Source: Spirochaetales bacterium
Lineage (GTDB): Bacteria; Spirochaetota; Spirochaetia; JABMQR01
NCBI GenBank assembly: GCA_023139255.1
Contig: JAGLNY010000166.1
Span: 1-19,619 of the forward strand
Length of the DNA: 19,619 nucleotides
Direction: 5' to 3'
The notes under the pieces are model-generated. The model saw only the letters and a program-made list of their open reading frames with translations, did no database searches and was not told the origin of the DNA. This document shows, in pieces, positions 7,755-15,046 of this stretch. A program made the translations under genes and the position numbers. Each line of letters opens with the position of its first letter. The first letter of the stretch is position 1.

Positions 7755-7783
7755 ATAATAATTGTAATCAAATTCCCGAACAA
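7755..7783 (-). promoter_or_regulatory. Predicted promoter of nfnAB
   Basis: On the minus strand TTGTTC (7783-7778), a 17-bp spacer and TATTAT (7760-7755). Transcription would start near 7748, so the inverted repeat at 7711-7742 would lie about 6 to 38 nt into the transcript, a typical repressor or attenuator position. Confidence 0.5.
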
Positions 7784-7862
7784 AAATTTGAGGGAATGTA
7801 TGAAATATTTTATCACACCCATTTTCCTCATAAAAATACTGGAAGTCAAGGCAACAATTTGA

Positions 7863-7868
7863 TATATT
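7863..7868 (+). promoter_or_regulatory. Candidate -10 box immediately before the HPr start
   Basis: TATATT lies five bases before the HPr ATG at 7874, with only a poor -35 match (TGGAAG, 7840-7845). If used, transcription would start at or next to the start codon. The gene lacks a Shine-Dalgarno sequence. Confidence 0.35.
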
Positions 7869-7873
7869 GGGCT

Positions 7874-8146
7874 ATGATTTCCAGAAAAGCAACGATCATG
7901 AATCAAAATGGCATACATGTAAGACCATCAAAAATAATAGCTGCATCAGTAGCAGATTATCCAGGTAAAATATCTGTTAGCAAAGATGGCTATACCGTTA
8001 ACTCAATTAGTGCAATGAACCTTCTTACCATGGCATTAATCGAACATGATCAAATTGTCATTACAGTAACAGGAAAAAAAGAGGAACTGGTTGCTAAAAA
8101 CCTTGCGGAATTATTTGAAAGTCATTTTGACTTTTCACCCCGCTGA
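7874..8146 (+). CDS. ptsH: HPr-family phosphocarrier protein
   Basis: A 90-residue cytosolic phosphocarrier. With the ATG at 7874, the active-site histidine falls at His15 (QNGIHVRPS) and the regulatory serine at Ser46 (SISAM), exactly the canonical numbering, so this start is strongly preferred even though the frame is open further upstream. Both the EI-dependent site and a serine that could serve HPr kinase are thus present. An in-frame ATG at 7796 directly preceded by AGGGA would add 26 unusual residues. No ribosome-binding site precedes 7874. Enzyme I, HPr kinase and a sugar permease are not in the window. The EIIA-like gene at 4798-5307 is a plausible partner. Confidence 0.92.
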   Translation: MISRKATIMNQNGIHVRPSKIIAASVADYPGKISVSKDGYTVNSISAMNLLTMALIEHDQIVITVTGKKEELVAKNLAELFESHFDFSPR

Positions 8147-8173
8147 AAAAAATATTAAGGATTTATTTCCTTA

Positions 8174-8206
8174 TTGATAAAGCTAATCAAAGCAATTGTA
8201 CAATTG
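8174..8206 (+). promoter_or_regulatory. Palindrome overlapping a possible promoter of the cupin gene
   Basis: CAATTGTACAATTG (8193-8206) is a perfect 14-base palindrome. It overlaps a possible -10 box TACAAT (8199-8204) that pairs with TTGATA (8174-8179) at a long 19-bp spacing. The arrangement would suit a repressor site. The promoter call is weak, while the palindrome itself is exact. Confidence 0.4.
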
Positions 8207-8238
8207 ACTTTAAATAGAGTAGAAGGAGGTTATGCTAT

Positions 8239-8583
8239 ATGATAAAGAGTGCCGGAAATATGCGTATTGAAAAGCGTGATGCTATGAGAAACGGGCCGGG
8301 AAGTGTTCATATTCGGCATATTATTGAAAAAGAACAGCTGCACCATGGCAGGCTGTTTTCTGAAATCACACTACATCCGGGTGATGGAATTGGACAGCAT
8401 ACTCATACCAACGAAACAGAGTACTACTACATTCTTGAAGGATCCGGAATAGTTTTAGAGGATGATGGGGAGAAAACCATCTCTGCTGGTGATGTAGTAA
8501 TTACCGGAAACGGTGAATCACATAGTATAGTTAATACAGGCACAGTTACCCTCAAATTTGTTGCCATAATTATTTTAGATTAA
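8239..8583 (+). CDS. Cupin-domain protein, substrate unknown
   Basis: A 114-residue single-domain cupin. The first cupin motif is seen in HTHTNETEYYYILEGSG, giving the two His and the Glu of the metal site, and the second in GDVVITGNGESHSIVNTG, giving the last His. Small cupins of this kind are often annotated as sugar-phosphate or mannose-6-phosphate isomerase-like or as polyketide-cyclase-like, but nothing here fixes a reaction. A strong GGAGG lies 9 nt before the ATG. It sits between HPr and rpiB on the same strand, 27 bp before rpiB, so a role in sugar metabolism is plausible but is inferred from position only. Confidence 0.85.
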   Translation: MIKSAGNMRIEKRDAMRNGPGSVHIRHIIEKEQLHHGRLFSEITLHPGDGIGQHTHTNETEYYYILEGSGIVLEDDGEKTISAGDVVITGNGESHSIVNTGTVTLKFVAIIILD

Positions 8584-8610
8584 TGATATGTAAACAGATG
8601 GAGAAATTAT

Positions 8611-9057
8611 ATGGATAAACGAGTAGTTATTGCAAATGATCATGGTGCTGTTGAATTAAAAAACAGGATTGCAAGGCATCTTACCGAACTGGGATATTCA
8701 GTCGATGATCTTGGTATTACAAAAAATGAAACTGCGGATTACCCGGATCAAGCAGTTAAAGCAGGTAAAGCTTTTCTAAAAGGTGACTACGAGTTTGGAA
8801 TTGTCTGCTGCGGTACAGGCGTAGGTATTACTATGGCAGCAAATAAAATCAAGGGAATACGATGTGCCCTGCCGCAAAATAATTTTGCTGCATCTATGGC
8901 TAAAGAACATAATAATGCAAATTTTCTTGCATTCGGCGGGAGAATTGACTATTCGGATCCTGTTGAAGGTATGCTTGATGCTTTCATAAACAGCTCGTTT
9001 AATAATGAGAACCGACATTCGAGAAGAGTGGACAAAATAATGAACATTGAGAAATAA
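8611..9057 (+). CDS. rpiB: Ribose-5-phosphate isomerase B (RpiB/LacAB family)
   Basis: A 148-residue enzyme interconverting ribose 5-phosphate and ribulose 5-phosphate in the pentose phosphate pathway. It shows the N-terminal phosphate and substrate loop ANDHGAVELK, the active-site cysteine region IVCCGTGVGI (Cys66/67) with the anion-binding GTG loop, and EHNNANFLAFGGR with the catalytic-type His100. The length is standard for RpiB. GGAG precedes the ATG by about 8 nt. It follows the cupin gene closely. The related galactose-6-phosphate or allose-6-phosphate isomerases cannot be excluded from sequence alone. Convergent with the cytidine deaminase, with 18 bp between the stop codons. Confidence 0.92.
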   Translation: MDKRVVIANDHGAVELKNRIARHLTELGYSVDDLGITKNETADYPDQAVKAGKAFLKGDYEFGIVCCGTGVGITMAANKIKGIRCALPQNNFAASMAKEHNNANFLAFGGRIDYSDPVEGMLDAFINSSFNNENRHSRRVDKIMNIEK

Positions 9058-9075
9058 GTATGGCTCTTTCAAAAA

Positions 9076-9522
9076 TCATTTCTGCAAAGGTGTCCCGTTA
9101 AAAGGAAACGGCAGCAGCTCCTCAAAGGTAACTTTCTGTAATATTTTCATTGTATTCGCAAGATATATTGGAAAACCTGCATCACAGAACTCAGACAGCA
9201 CTTGAAGACATTGTGCACATGGAGGCGTGGGACTCTCTGTATCAGCAACTACTATCAGAAAACTGAAAAAATTATGGCTGCCTGTTTGCAGTTGTGATTT
9301 TGGAACACCTTCAGCAGTAACCGCTGTAAGCAATGCAGTTCGCTCAGCGCAAATGGTTGCTCCGTAACTTGCATTTTCAACATTGCAACCACTGTATATT
9401 CTTTCCCCCACACCATCTGCAGTTACAAGTGCCGCACCTACCTTAAAACCAGAGTATGGAGTATATGCATGATTCCGGGCTTTTTTTGCTTTCTCATAGG
9501 CCTGTTTAAGTATTTTTTCCAT
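9076..9522 (-). CDS. cdd: Cytidine deaminase
   Basis: A 148-residue zinc enzyme that deaminates cytidine and deoxycytidine to uridine and deoxyuridine in pyrimidine salvage. The substrate loop YTPYSGFKVGAAL, the first zinc-site motif CAE (Cys58, Glu60) and the second, PCAQC (Cys102, Cys105), are all present at normal spacing. The frame is open to an ATG at 9549, but the ATG at 9522 (MEKILKQAY) gives the family's usual N-terminus and coincides with the predicted transcription start of an upstream promoter. No Shine-Dalgarno sequence precedes either. The HAD phosphatase gene lies upstream on the same strand, so some transcription may also come through from it. Confidence 0.93.
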   Translation of the reverse strand: MEKILKQAYEKAKKARNHAYTPYSGFKVGAALVTADGVGERIYSGCNVENASYGATICAERTALLTAVTAEGVPKSQLQTGSHNFFSFLIVVADTESPTPPCAQCLQVLSEFCDAGFPIYLANTMKILQKVTFEELLPFPFNGTPLQK

Positions 9523-9528
9523 ACCATA

Positions 9529-9556
9529 GTATACCAGACCGCCATTCATAAATCAA
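9529..9556 (-). promoter_or_regulatory. Predicted promoter of cdd, apparently leaderless
   Basis: On the minus strand TTGATT (9556-9551), a 16-bp spacer and TATACT (9534-9529). The seventh base after the -10 box is the A of the ATG at 9522, so the mRNA would begin at the start codon. This also argues for the 9522 start over 9549, since the longer form would include the promoter. Confidence 0.55.
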
Positions 9557-9580
9557 TTCATGGAATTTGATTATCAATCC

Positions 9581-10243
9581 TCATCCCCATCTATTTAAGA
9601 ATGAGAAATCCAGTAGTTCAGTAAAATCCCCGACAACTAAGTCAGCGCCTTCCGCTGTTAAGGTTCCGGAAGAAAAACTGGAAGAAATACCAATGCAGCA
9701 GGCTCCTGCCGCTTTAGCAGCCTGGATCCCATTAACCGCATCCTCAAATACTATACACTCAGCAGGCATGAGTCCCAGTTTTTCAGCTGCCAACTCATAA
9801 ATATCGGGAAAAGGTTTACGGCGTTCCACATCAAGACCGTTTACTAATACATCAAATTCACCATGATCCAATCCCATTTCCTGAAGATTTATTTCCATCT
9901 TAGTTCTATCAGCACTGGTTGCTACCGCAAGACGCAGACCACGTTTCTTACACTCCCTGATAAATTCAACAACGCCTCCGAGAGGATTTAGTTCATTTTT
10001 TACGATCTCCCCATAAATAGCATAAGTTCGTTGTTTTGCTTTTGAAATATCCGGAATTTCAAAATTATATTTAGCGGCAACACCGTTAAGATAACGGTTT
10101 TCACCGGTACCTACGAATGGGATAAAATCCCCGGGAGATACGGTAATCCCCTGCTCCCTGAAAAACTCTACAGCAGCTTTGCAAATATACTCTTCCGAGT
10201 CCACCAATACACCGTCCATGTCAAACAATATTCCTTTAATCAT
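9581..10243 (-). CDS. HAD-superfamily hydrolase, beta-phosphoglucomutase-like
   Basis: A 220-residue HAD subfamily IA phosphatase or phosphomutase. Motif I is FDMDGVLVDSEE with nucleophile Asp8 and general acid/base Asp10, followed by a helical cap. Motif II is VATSAD, motif III uses the Lys in RRKPFPDIY, and motif IV is VFEDAVNGIQAA. The substrate cannot be told from sequence; the family includes beta-phosphoglucomutase, phosphoglycolate phosphatase and sugar-phosphate phosphatases. The ATG at 10243 is without a Shine-Dalgarno sequence and lies exactly where transcription is predicted to start. Upstream it is divergent from the carbonic anhydrase gene; downstream is cdd on the same strand. 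Confidence 0.9.
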   Translation of the reverse strand: MIKGILFDMDGVLVDSEEYICKAAVEFFREQGITVSPGDFIPFVGTGENRYLNGVAAKYNFEIPDISKAKQRTYAIYGEIVKNELNPLGGVVEFIRECKKRGLRLAVATSADRTKMEINLQEMGLDHGEFDVLVNGLDVERRKPFPDIYELAAEKLGLMPAECIVFEDAVNGIQAAKAAGACCIGISSSFSSGTLTAEGADLVVGDFTELLDFSFLNRWG

Positions 10244-10249
10244 GCAGGT

Positions 10250-10278
10250 ACTCTACAGAAATACCATTCCCTCATCAA
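10250..10278 (-). promoter_or_regulatory. Predicted promoter of the HAD gene, apparently leaderless
   Basis: On the minus strand TTGATG (10278-10273), a 17-bp spacer and TAGAGT (10255-10250). The seventh base after the -10 box is the A of the ATG at 10243. The -10 box matches consensus at four of six positions. Confidence 0.45.
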
Positions 10279-10314
10279 GCAAATCATGAAAATTTATAAA
10301 ACATCTTTCTTATC

Positions 10315-10341
10315 GTGACACAAAAAGAATATTAGTATACT
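10315..10341 (+). promoter_or_regulatory. Predicted promoter of the carbonic anhydrase-RACo-AraC operon
   Basis: TATACT (10336-10341) with GTGACA (10315-10320) at a short 15-bp spacing. Transcription would start about 3 nt before the ATG at 10351, giving a very short leader with no Shine-Dalgarno sequence. The -10 box is good; the spacing is sub-optimal. Confidence 0.4.
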
Positions 10342-10350
10342 GTAAAATTC

Positions 10351-10860
10351 ATGATTAAAGAGTATAAGGAATATACACCAATAATTGCCCTTGATACATT
10401 TATTATGGAGAGTGCTGTAGTTATCGGCCAGGTAATCATCGGCTCAGGGTCATCTGTCTGGGCAAATGCGGTTATCCGTGGTGATATTGGGTCAATTTCA
10501 ATAGGGGAAAAAACAAATATCCAGGATAATTGTGTTATTCACATAACTGCCGGGTTACCGTTATCAGTGGGAGACAGGGTTACGGTTGGTCATGGCGCAA
10601 TCCTGCACAGCTGTACTGTTGGAAACGACTGTCTGATCGGTATGGGAGCTATTATTCTTGATAATGTAGTGATTGGAAAAAATTCTATTGTGGGTGCAGG
10701 ATCACTTGTTACCCCGGGGAAAACTTTCCCGCCAAACTCGTTAATCATAGGGTCACCGGCGAAAGCCGTAAGAATCCTCATAGAGAATGAGCTGATTAGT
10801 AACAGGAATAATGCGGAACATTACGCCTCTGAAGCTGCGGCATATTCTGAGAAATATTAA
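10351..10860 (+). CDS. Gamma-class carbonic anhydrase-like hexapeptide protein
   Basis: A 169-residue left-handed beta-helix protein of the gamma-carbonic anhydrase / YrdA / PaaY group. Hexapeptide repeats run from about residue 20 to 130. The three zinc-ligand histidines are at positions 64 (VIHITAG), 81 and 86 (VGHGAILHS), as in the family. Many members of this group show weak or no carbonic anhydrase activity, so CO2/bicarbonate chemistry is likely but unproven. It is the first gene of an apparent operon with the RACo-like gene 35 bp downstream, which hints at a link to one-carbon metabolism. Confidence 0.88.
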   Translation: MIKEYKEYTPIIALDTFIMESAVVIGQVIIGSGSSVWANAVIRGDIGSISIGEKTNIQDNCVIHITAGLPLSVGDRVTVGHGAILHSCTVGNDCLIGMGAIILDNVVIGKNSIVGAGSLVTPGKTFPPNSLIIGSPAKAVRILIENELISNRNNAEHYASEAAAYSEKY

Positions 10861-10895
10861 TGATTTACTACACAATCTTCGGAGGTTGTTGAGAC

Positions 10896-12749
10896 ATGAG
10901 CATTCTAACACTCATCCATAGGAAGGATGAATATATTGTTACAGCCATACCCGGCACAAATTTACTGAATATCATCCAGGATCTTGAAATCCCGGGATTC
11001 AACGCGCCTTGCGGAGGAAAAGGAACCTGTGGGAAATGCAGGATAATCCTTAAAAAAGGAGTCCTTAACCCTGTTACCGAACAGGAGAAAGCATTGCTTG
11101 ATTCTCCTGATATTGCGAATGGGATCAGGATGGCCTGCTGTTGTACGATCCTGAAAGATAGTCCCATTACTATTCTTGTTCCTGAGGCAGCAGAGTCACG
11201 TATTCAAGCCTCAAGCACCCTGTTAATGGAACAGCATCACCCAAGATTCAGGTCATTACGCATTGCAATTGACTCAGGCACCCTGAACGATCAGAGAAGC
11301 AGTCTTTCAAAGATAGTATCAGAAATTAATACACTTGGGCTCAATTCTATTCAGACATCTTTCAACCCGTCAGTCCTGCATACTCTGGGATCCTTAACAA
11401 ACCCTTCCCAGGAATCTACTGTTAACCATCCAGGTGAATGGCATATACTGATGGACAAATCTAACCTGAAAGATATCCAGCATACGAAAACTATGTATTA
11501 TGGATGTGCTGTAGATATTGGGACAACAACGATTGTAGTTCACCTTGTCAACCTTCTTGATGGTACAATACTTGGAACATGGTCAGGATTAAACGAACAA
11601 AAACGGTACGGTGCAGATGTTATTAGTAGAATTCAGTTTTGCATGGAACAGAGGGAAAATACCGGGAAACTGCAGAAAACGATTGTTAATCAAATTGATG
11701 ATGCTATAAAATCACTATTTATTGAGGCATCCATACCCGAAGAACACCTGCAAGTAATAACAATAGCAGGGAATACCACTATGCTCCACTTTCTGACAGG
11801 AAGTGACACTTCGGGAATTGCAGCTTCTCCCTTTATTCCTATTTTTACAGATTCTCTCTCGTTTTCAAGTACTGAACTGGGATTTTCAGCCATCCCTCAT
11901 ACAAAAATAGAGCTCCTACCCTCTATAGCTGCATATGTTGGAGCGGATATCTCTGCAGGTGTAAGTGTTACGAATCTTCTTTCTAAAGTCTCACCAACAC
12001 TATTCCTGGATATCGGGACAAATGGTGAAATGGCATTAGGTGATAACGGTAGAGTCGTCTGCTGCTCAACCGCCGCAGGCCCCGCATTTGAAGGAGCCAA
12101 TATTCGGTACGGGACGGGAGGCATAGCCGGGGCAATCGATTCCGTGAAACTGGAGAACGGGAAAATTCTCTACACCACAATTGGCAATAAACCACCTATA
12201 GGCATCTGCGGATCTGGAATTATCGATGCAGCCGCTCTTCTTATATCTTCCGGGGCAGCTGATTATACAGGAAGAATTGAATCACAGGAAAATTTCGAGG
12301 CACCATGGATTGTGGTTTTTGACGGGGCTCCTGCACTTCTTCTTGCAAGTATTGACGAGACAAACAACGGTACTCCCATTGTTTTTACTCAAAAAGATCT
12401 TCGGGAAGTTCAATTGGCTAAAGCCGCAGTGGCAGGTGGTATCAGGACTCTACTGAAAGACCGAAACATATCCCTTGATGATGTCGCACATGTCTATCTT
12501 GCCGGGGGATTTGGAAGTTATATTAACCCGGAAAATGCCGGGATAATCGGTTTGCTCCCGGGAAATCTTTCGGAAAAAACTGAAACAGCCGGAAACACAT
12601 CCGGGCAAGGAGCCCTGCGGGCACTCCTGGATAAAAATGAGTTTGACAATCTGCAGATAATACAGGAAAATTGTTTTTATATAGAACTTTCTGCCCGTGC
12701 TGACTTTCAGCAGTTTTATATTGAAGAAATGTATTTTGGGGATTATTAA
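10896..12749 (+). CDS. RACo-type corrinoid-protein reactivator (ferredoxin plus ASKHA ATPase, DUF4445)
   Basis: A 617-residue protein with an N-terminal [2Fe-2S] domain (Cys39, Cys45 and Cys48 in APCGGKGTCGKC, with further cysteines at 81-83), a linker of about 100 residues, and a C-terminal ASKHA-type ATP-binding region. ATPase motifs include AVDIGTTTIVVHL, AGNTTMLHF, DIGTNGEMALG, GICGSGIIDAA and LAGGFGSYINPENAG. Known family members use ATP and low-potential electrons to reduce inactive cob(II)alamin on a corrinoid protein back to cob(I)alamin. GGAGG lies 10 nt before the ATG. The gene sits 35 bp after the carbonic anhydrase and its stop codon overlaps the AraC start (TAATG). The likely client is the corrinoid protein encoded at 14349. 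Confidence 0.92.
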   Translation: MSILTLIHRKDEYIVTAIPGTNLLNIIQDLEIPGFNAPCGGKGTCGKCRIILKKGVLNPVTEQEKALLDSPDIANGIRMACCCTILKDSPITILVPEAAESRIQASSTLLMEQHHPRFRSLRIAIDSGTLNDQRSSLSKIVSEINTLGLNSIQTSFNPSVLHTLGSLTNPSQESTVNHPGEWHILMDKSNLKDIQHTKTMYYGCAVDIGTTTIVVHLVNLLDGTILGTWSGLNEQKRYGADVISRIQFCMEQRENTGKLQKTIVNQIDDAIKSLFIEASIPEEHLQVITIAGNTTMLHFLTGSDTSGIAASPFIPIFTDSLSFSSTELGFSAIPHTKIELLPSIAAYVGADISAGVSVTNLLSKVSPTLFLDIGTNGEMALGDNGRVVCCSTAAGPAFEGANIRYGTGGIAGAIDSVKLENGKILYTTIGNKPPIGICGSGIIDAAALLISSGAADYTGRIESQENFEAPWIVVFDGAPALLLASIDETNNGTPIVFTQKDLREVQLAKAAVAGGIRTLLKDRNISLDDVAHVYLAGGFGSYINPENAGIIGLLPGNLSEKTETAGNTSGQGALRALLDKNEFDNLQIIQENCFYIELSARADFQQFYIEEMYFGDY

Positions 12750-14110
12750 TGAATCGTCCTACGGGAAATGTTAAAAGTGCCGCACCTAAATCTCAATCTA
12801 AACCTAAAACAGGCGCAAACGATCACATATTGAAAAGGGCTGAGGAAATTGCCGAACATTATACATTCAGTACCGGAATATCCTGCCGAATTATAAATGA
12901 TACAGGACTTCTTGATAATCAGAATAATTTCTGCTTCTGTCAGATTGCAATTGATCATCCTGATGAACGAATTGGCCCGCTGTGTGGTAAAACCCATCTG
13001 TATAATGCACAACAAGCTGAACGTTTCGGCGGTAGTTTTATCTATTTCTGCTCATCCTTCCTGCTGTACTGGAGCAGCCCGATTATCGAGGATGGATCTC
13101 TCATCGGGGCGCTTGTCGCAGGCCCGGCAATACTGGTCACAAAAGAGGAGATAATTGAGGAATGGAAAAAGCTGTATCCGTCACTTACAGATGATATTTT
13201 CTGGAAGTATGTAGAAGAAATCCCGGTAATAGCCCCGGAGAAATCGCGAAGTCTTGCCGAACTGCTGCTGATGTGCGCTGGATGGGTTCTTAAACCCGGC
13301 GAACAAATACTGAGTGCCAATCGGGATTACCCTATGAATAGCCGGGAATACCAGGATCAGCAATCGAATATTTCAGGTTATATTCATGAATTAAAAAACA
13401 CAAAGGATAACAGGACTGCTGTATCGTATCCGATTGAGAAGGAAGAAGAATTGCTTACAGCAATATCACGCGGCAACCGGGATCAGGCTCAGCGGATTTT
13501 GAATGAAATATTGGGAAATGTCTTTTTTTCCAGCGGACGCGATTTTGAGATTATTAAGTTCCATATCCTGGAATTAATCATCCTCCTTTCCCGTGCATCG
13601 ATTGACGGGGGGGCAGACCCGGATGAGATCCTAACTTATAATTACCGTTATTTGCATGAAATTGAACAGTTTACAAATGTGGATAGTCTTGCCTACTGGT
13701 TATCCGGGATCCTGAACCGGTTTGCCTCACAAGTATTTAACCTTCAGGAAGTTAAGCATGTCGACCGGCTTGAGCGCACACTGCATTATATTAATTCTCA
13801 TTATACAGAAAAAATCAGTCTTGAGGATGCCGCTTCGCATGCCGCGCTTAGCCCAGCTTATTTCAGCAAAGTTTTCAAGGAAGAGATGAACTGCAGTTTT
13901 ACCACATATATAAATAGAATACGAATAGATCATTCGAAAACCCTGCTCCGCACCACCCCCTGTACACTGATTGAAATTTCCGGATTAGTCGGTTTTGAGG
14001 ATCAGAGTTATTTTTCCAGAGTATTTAAAGGTATTGCCGGCATCTCCCCAGGTAAGTATCGTGAAAACTCAGGTAAGATTCAGCTCCGCAATCAGGAAAT
14101 ACATTCTTAA
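12749..14110 (+). CDS. AraC-family regulator with PocR sensory domain
   Basis: A 453-residue transcription factor. Residues about 25-180 match the PocR-type ligand-binding domain: a conserved CRIINDTG strand, the Cys-rich CFCQIA...GPLCGKTH region, and YFCSSFLLYWSSPI with LVAGPAILV. A helical middle region (about 220-335) follows, then a C-terminal AraC double helix-turn-helix at about 340-445 (ISLEDAASHAALSPAYFSKVFKE, then ISGLVGFEDQSYFSRVFKGIAGISPGKY, listed in parts). PocR domains are associated with cobalamin-dependent pathways and one-carbon or diol utilisation. The start codon overlaps the RACo stop, so the two are translationally coupled. The likely targets are its own operon and the corrinoid gene just downstream. 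The inducer is unknown. Confidence 0.9.
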   Translation: MNRPTGNVKSAAPKSQSKPKTGANDHILKRAEEIAEHYTFSTGISCRIINDTGLLDNQNNFCFCQIAIDHPDERIGPLCGKTHLYNAQQAERFGGSFIYFCSSFLLYWSSPIIEDGSLIGALVAGPAILVTKEEIIEEWKKLYPSLTDDIFWKYVEEIPVIAPEKSRSLAELLLMCAGWVLKPGEQILSANRDYPMNSREYQDQQSNISGYIHELKNTKDNRTAVSYPIEKEEELLTAISRGNRDQAQRILNEILGNVFFSSGRDFEIIKFHILELIILLSRASIDGGADPDEILTYNYRYLHEIEQFTNVDSLAYWLSGILNRFASQVFNLQEVKHVDRLERTLHYINSHYTEKISLEDAASHAALSPAYFSKVFKEEMNCSFTTYINRIRIDHSKTLLRTTPCTLIEISGLVGFEDQSYFSRVFKGIAGISPGKYRENSGKIQLRNQEIHS

Positions 14111-14166
14111 CCGCATTATCCCGCAAGTTCTAAAGAAAATACAATTTTTATAAAATATTTCACAGA

Positions 14167-14178
14167 CTGAATCTGAAT
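14167..14178 (+). repeat. Direct repeat CTGAAT x2 upstream of the corrinoid gene
   Basis: Two adjacent CTGAAT hexamers lie 14 to 25 bp before a possible -10 region (TTATATC, 14191-14197). AraC-family activators bind direct repeats near weak -35 boxes, so this is a candidate site for the PocR-AraC regulator encoded just upstream. Evidence is position and repetition only. Confidence 0.3.
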
Positions 14179-14199
14179 TCAAGAGTATTGTTATATCAT

Positions 14200-14330
14200 C
14201 ACACTACTATCTGTGTGAGGGGGAAAGGAAGTGAAATTCTTCCGCGAGCCCGTCACTGTAATCGCCATGCGAGAGCCAGGTTGCCCCTACCAGATTAATT
14301 ACGCTAAAAAGCTTCGTGGAATGAGCTGTA
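14200..14330 (+). promoter_or_regulatory. Cobalamin riboswitch
   Basis: The conserved core of the cobalamin riboswitch is recognisable: GGGGGAA near 14219, the hairpin GGAAG-TGAAATT-CTTCC (14227-14243), the hallmark GCGAGCCCGTCACTGTAA (14244-14261, matching the CCCGCCACTGT box), and GAGAGCCAGG (14271-14280). GGGG of the start can pair with CCCC at 14284-14287. A CACAC/GTGTG hairpin (14200-14217) precedes the core. The downstream part contains an AGCT...AGCT hairpin shortly before the AAGGAG ribosome-binding site at 14336-14341, suggesting translational control. It lacks large peripheral extensions. The 3' boundary is approximate. It directly precedes the corrinoid protein gene. Confidence 0.85.
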
Positions 14331-14348
14331 TGCAGAAGGAGAAAAATT

Positions 14349-14984
14349 ATGGCAAACATGAAGGCTCTATCTGAATTTTTACAGAAAGGAAGAGCGAAAG
14401 AGGTTAAAGAACTGGTACAGGCAGCTCTTGACGAAAAGATTAGTGCAAAAGTCATCCTAGAAGAAGGATTGATGGATGGTATGGGCATTATTGGTGCAAA
14501 ATTCAAGAAAAACGAAGTGTTTGTCCCGGAAGTTCTTATTGCAGCCCGTGCTATGAACGCTGGTACTGAGCTCTTAAAACCATTTCTGGCTGAAGCTGGT
14601 GTTGTGGCAAAAGGCAAAGTCGTTCTTGGAACAGTAAAAGGCGATCTGCATGACATCGGAAAAAATCTTGTCGGTATGATGATGGAAGGAAAAGGACTTG
14701 AAGTCGTTGACCTCGGAACAGATGTTCCTGCACAGAAATTTGTAGAAGAAGCTATCAGCAATAATGCAAATATTATTGCCTGTTCAGCACTTCTGACAAC
14801 TACAATGACTGAAATGCAGAACGTTGTAAAAGAGTTGGAAAAAGCCGGAGTACAGGATAAAATAAAGATCATGATTGGCGGGGCTCCTGTAACACAGTCT
14901 TACTGTGAAAACATTAAGGCTGATTACTATACAGCGGATGCGGCTTCTGCAGCAGAGGTTGCTGTGGAAATTTGCGAAGCATAA
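14349..14984 (+). CDS. Corrinoid (cobalamin-binding) methyl-carrier protein
   Basis: A 211-residue protein of the MtaC/MtbC/MttC class, which carries a methyl group on a corrinoid cofactor between two methyltransferases. Residues 1-85 form the helical cap domain (B12-binding_2 type) and residues 88-211 the Rossmann B12-binding domain. The cobalt-ligating motif DxHxxG is present as DLHDIG with His101, followed by the family's SxL (Ser146, Leu148) and GGAP (177-180). AAGGAG lies 7 nt before the ATG. It is preceded by a cobalamin riboswitch and followed by an intrinsic terminator. No methyltransferase partner is encoded in the window, so the methyl donor cannot be named. Confidence 0.94.
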   Translation: MANMKALSEFLQKGRAKEVKELVQAALDEKISAKVILEEGLMDGMGIIGAKFKKNEVFVPEVLIAARAMNAGTELLKPFLAEAGVVAKGKVVLGTVKGDLHDIGKNLVGMMMEGKGLEVVDLGTDVPAQKFVEEAISNNANIIACSALLTTTMTEMQNVVKELEKAGVQDKIKIMIGGAPVTQSYCENIKADYYTADAASAAEVAVEICEA

Positions 14985-15001
14985 TTGTAATAAATTTAAA
15001 C

Positions 15002-15046
15002 AGGGATCCTCCAGGTATACTGGAATTCAGGGTCCCTTTTATTTTA
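15002..15046 (+). terminator. Intrinsic terminator after the corrinoid gene
   Basis: A bipartite hairpin: AGGGATCC (15002-15009) pairs with GGGTCCCT (15030-15037, one G-U pair), and TCCAG (15010-15014) pairs with CTGGA (15020-15024) around a GTATA loop. A T-rich run (TTTATTTTAT) follows. It lies between the corrinoid gene and the CobW-type gene and would lower or separate expression of the latter. Confidence 0.8.

Noticed and set aside
7709..7873. 55-codon N-terminal extension of HPr
   Set aside because: It would encode the nfnAB inverted repeat and promoter, and only the ATG at 7874 places the active sites at His15 and Ser46.
8153..8175. AAGGA...TCCTT hairpin after HPr as a terminator
   Set aside because: Only five base pairs, AT-rich, with no T-run; too weak to call.
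14207..14872. 221-codon minus-strand open frame opposite the riboswitch and corrinoid gene
   Set aside because: The opposite strand carries an unambiguous riboswitch core and a complete corrinoid protein. The antisense protein is low-complexity, Ser/Thr/Phe-rich, without motifs.
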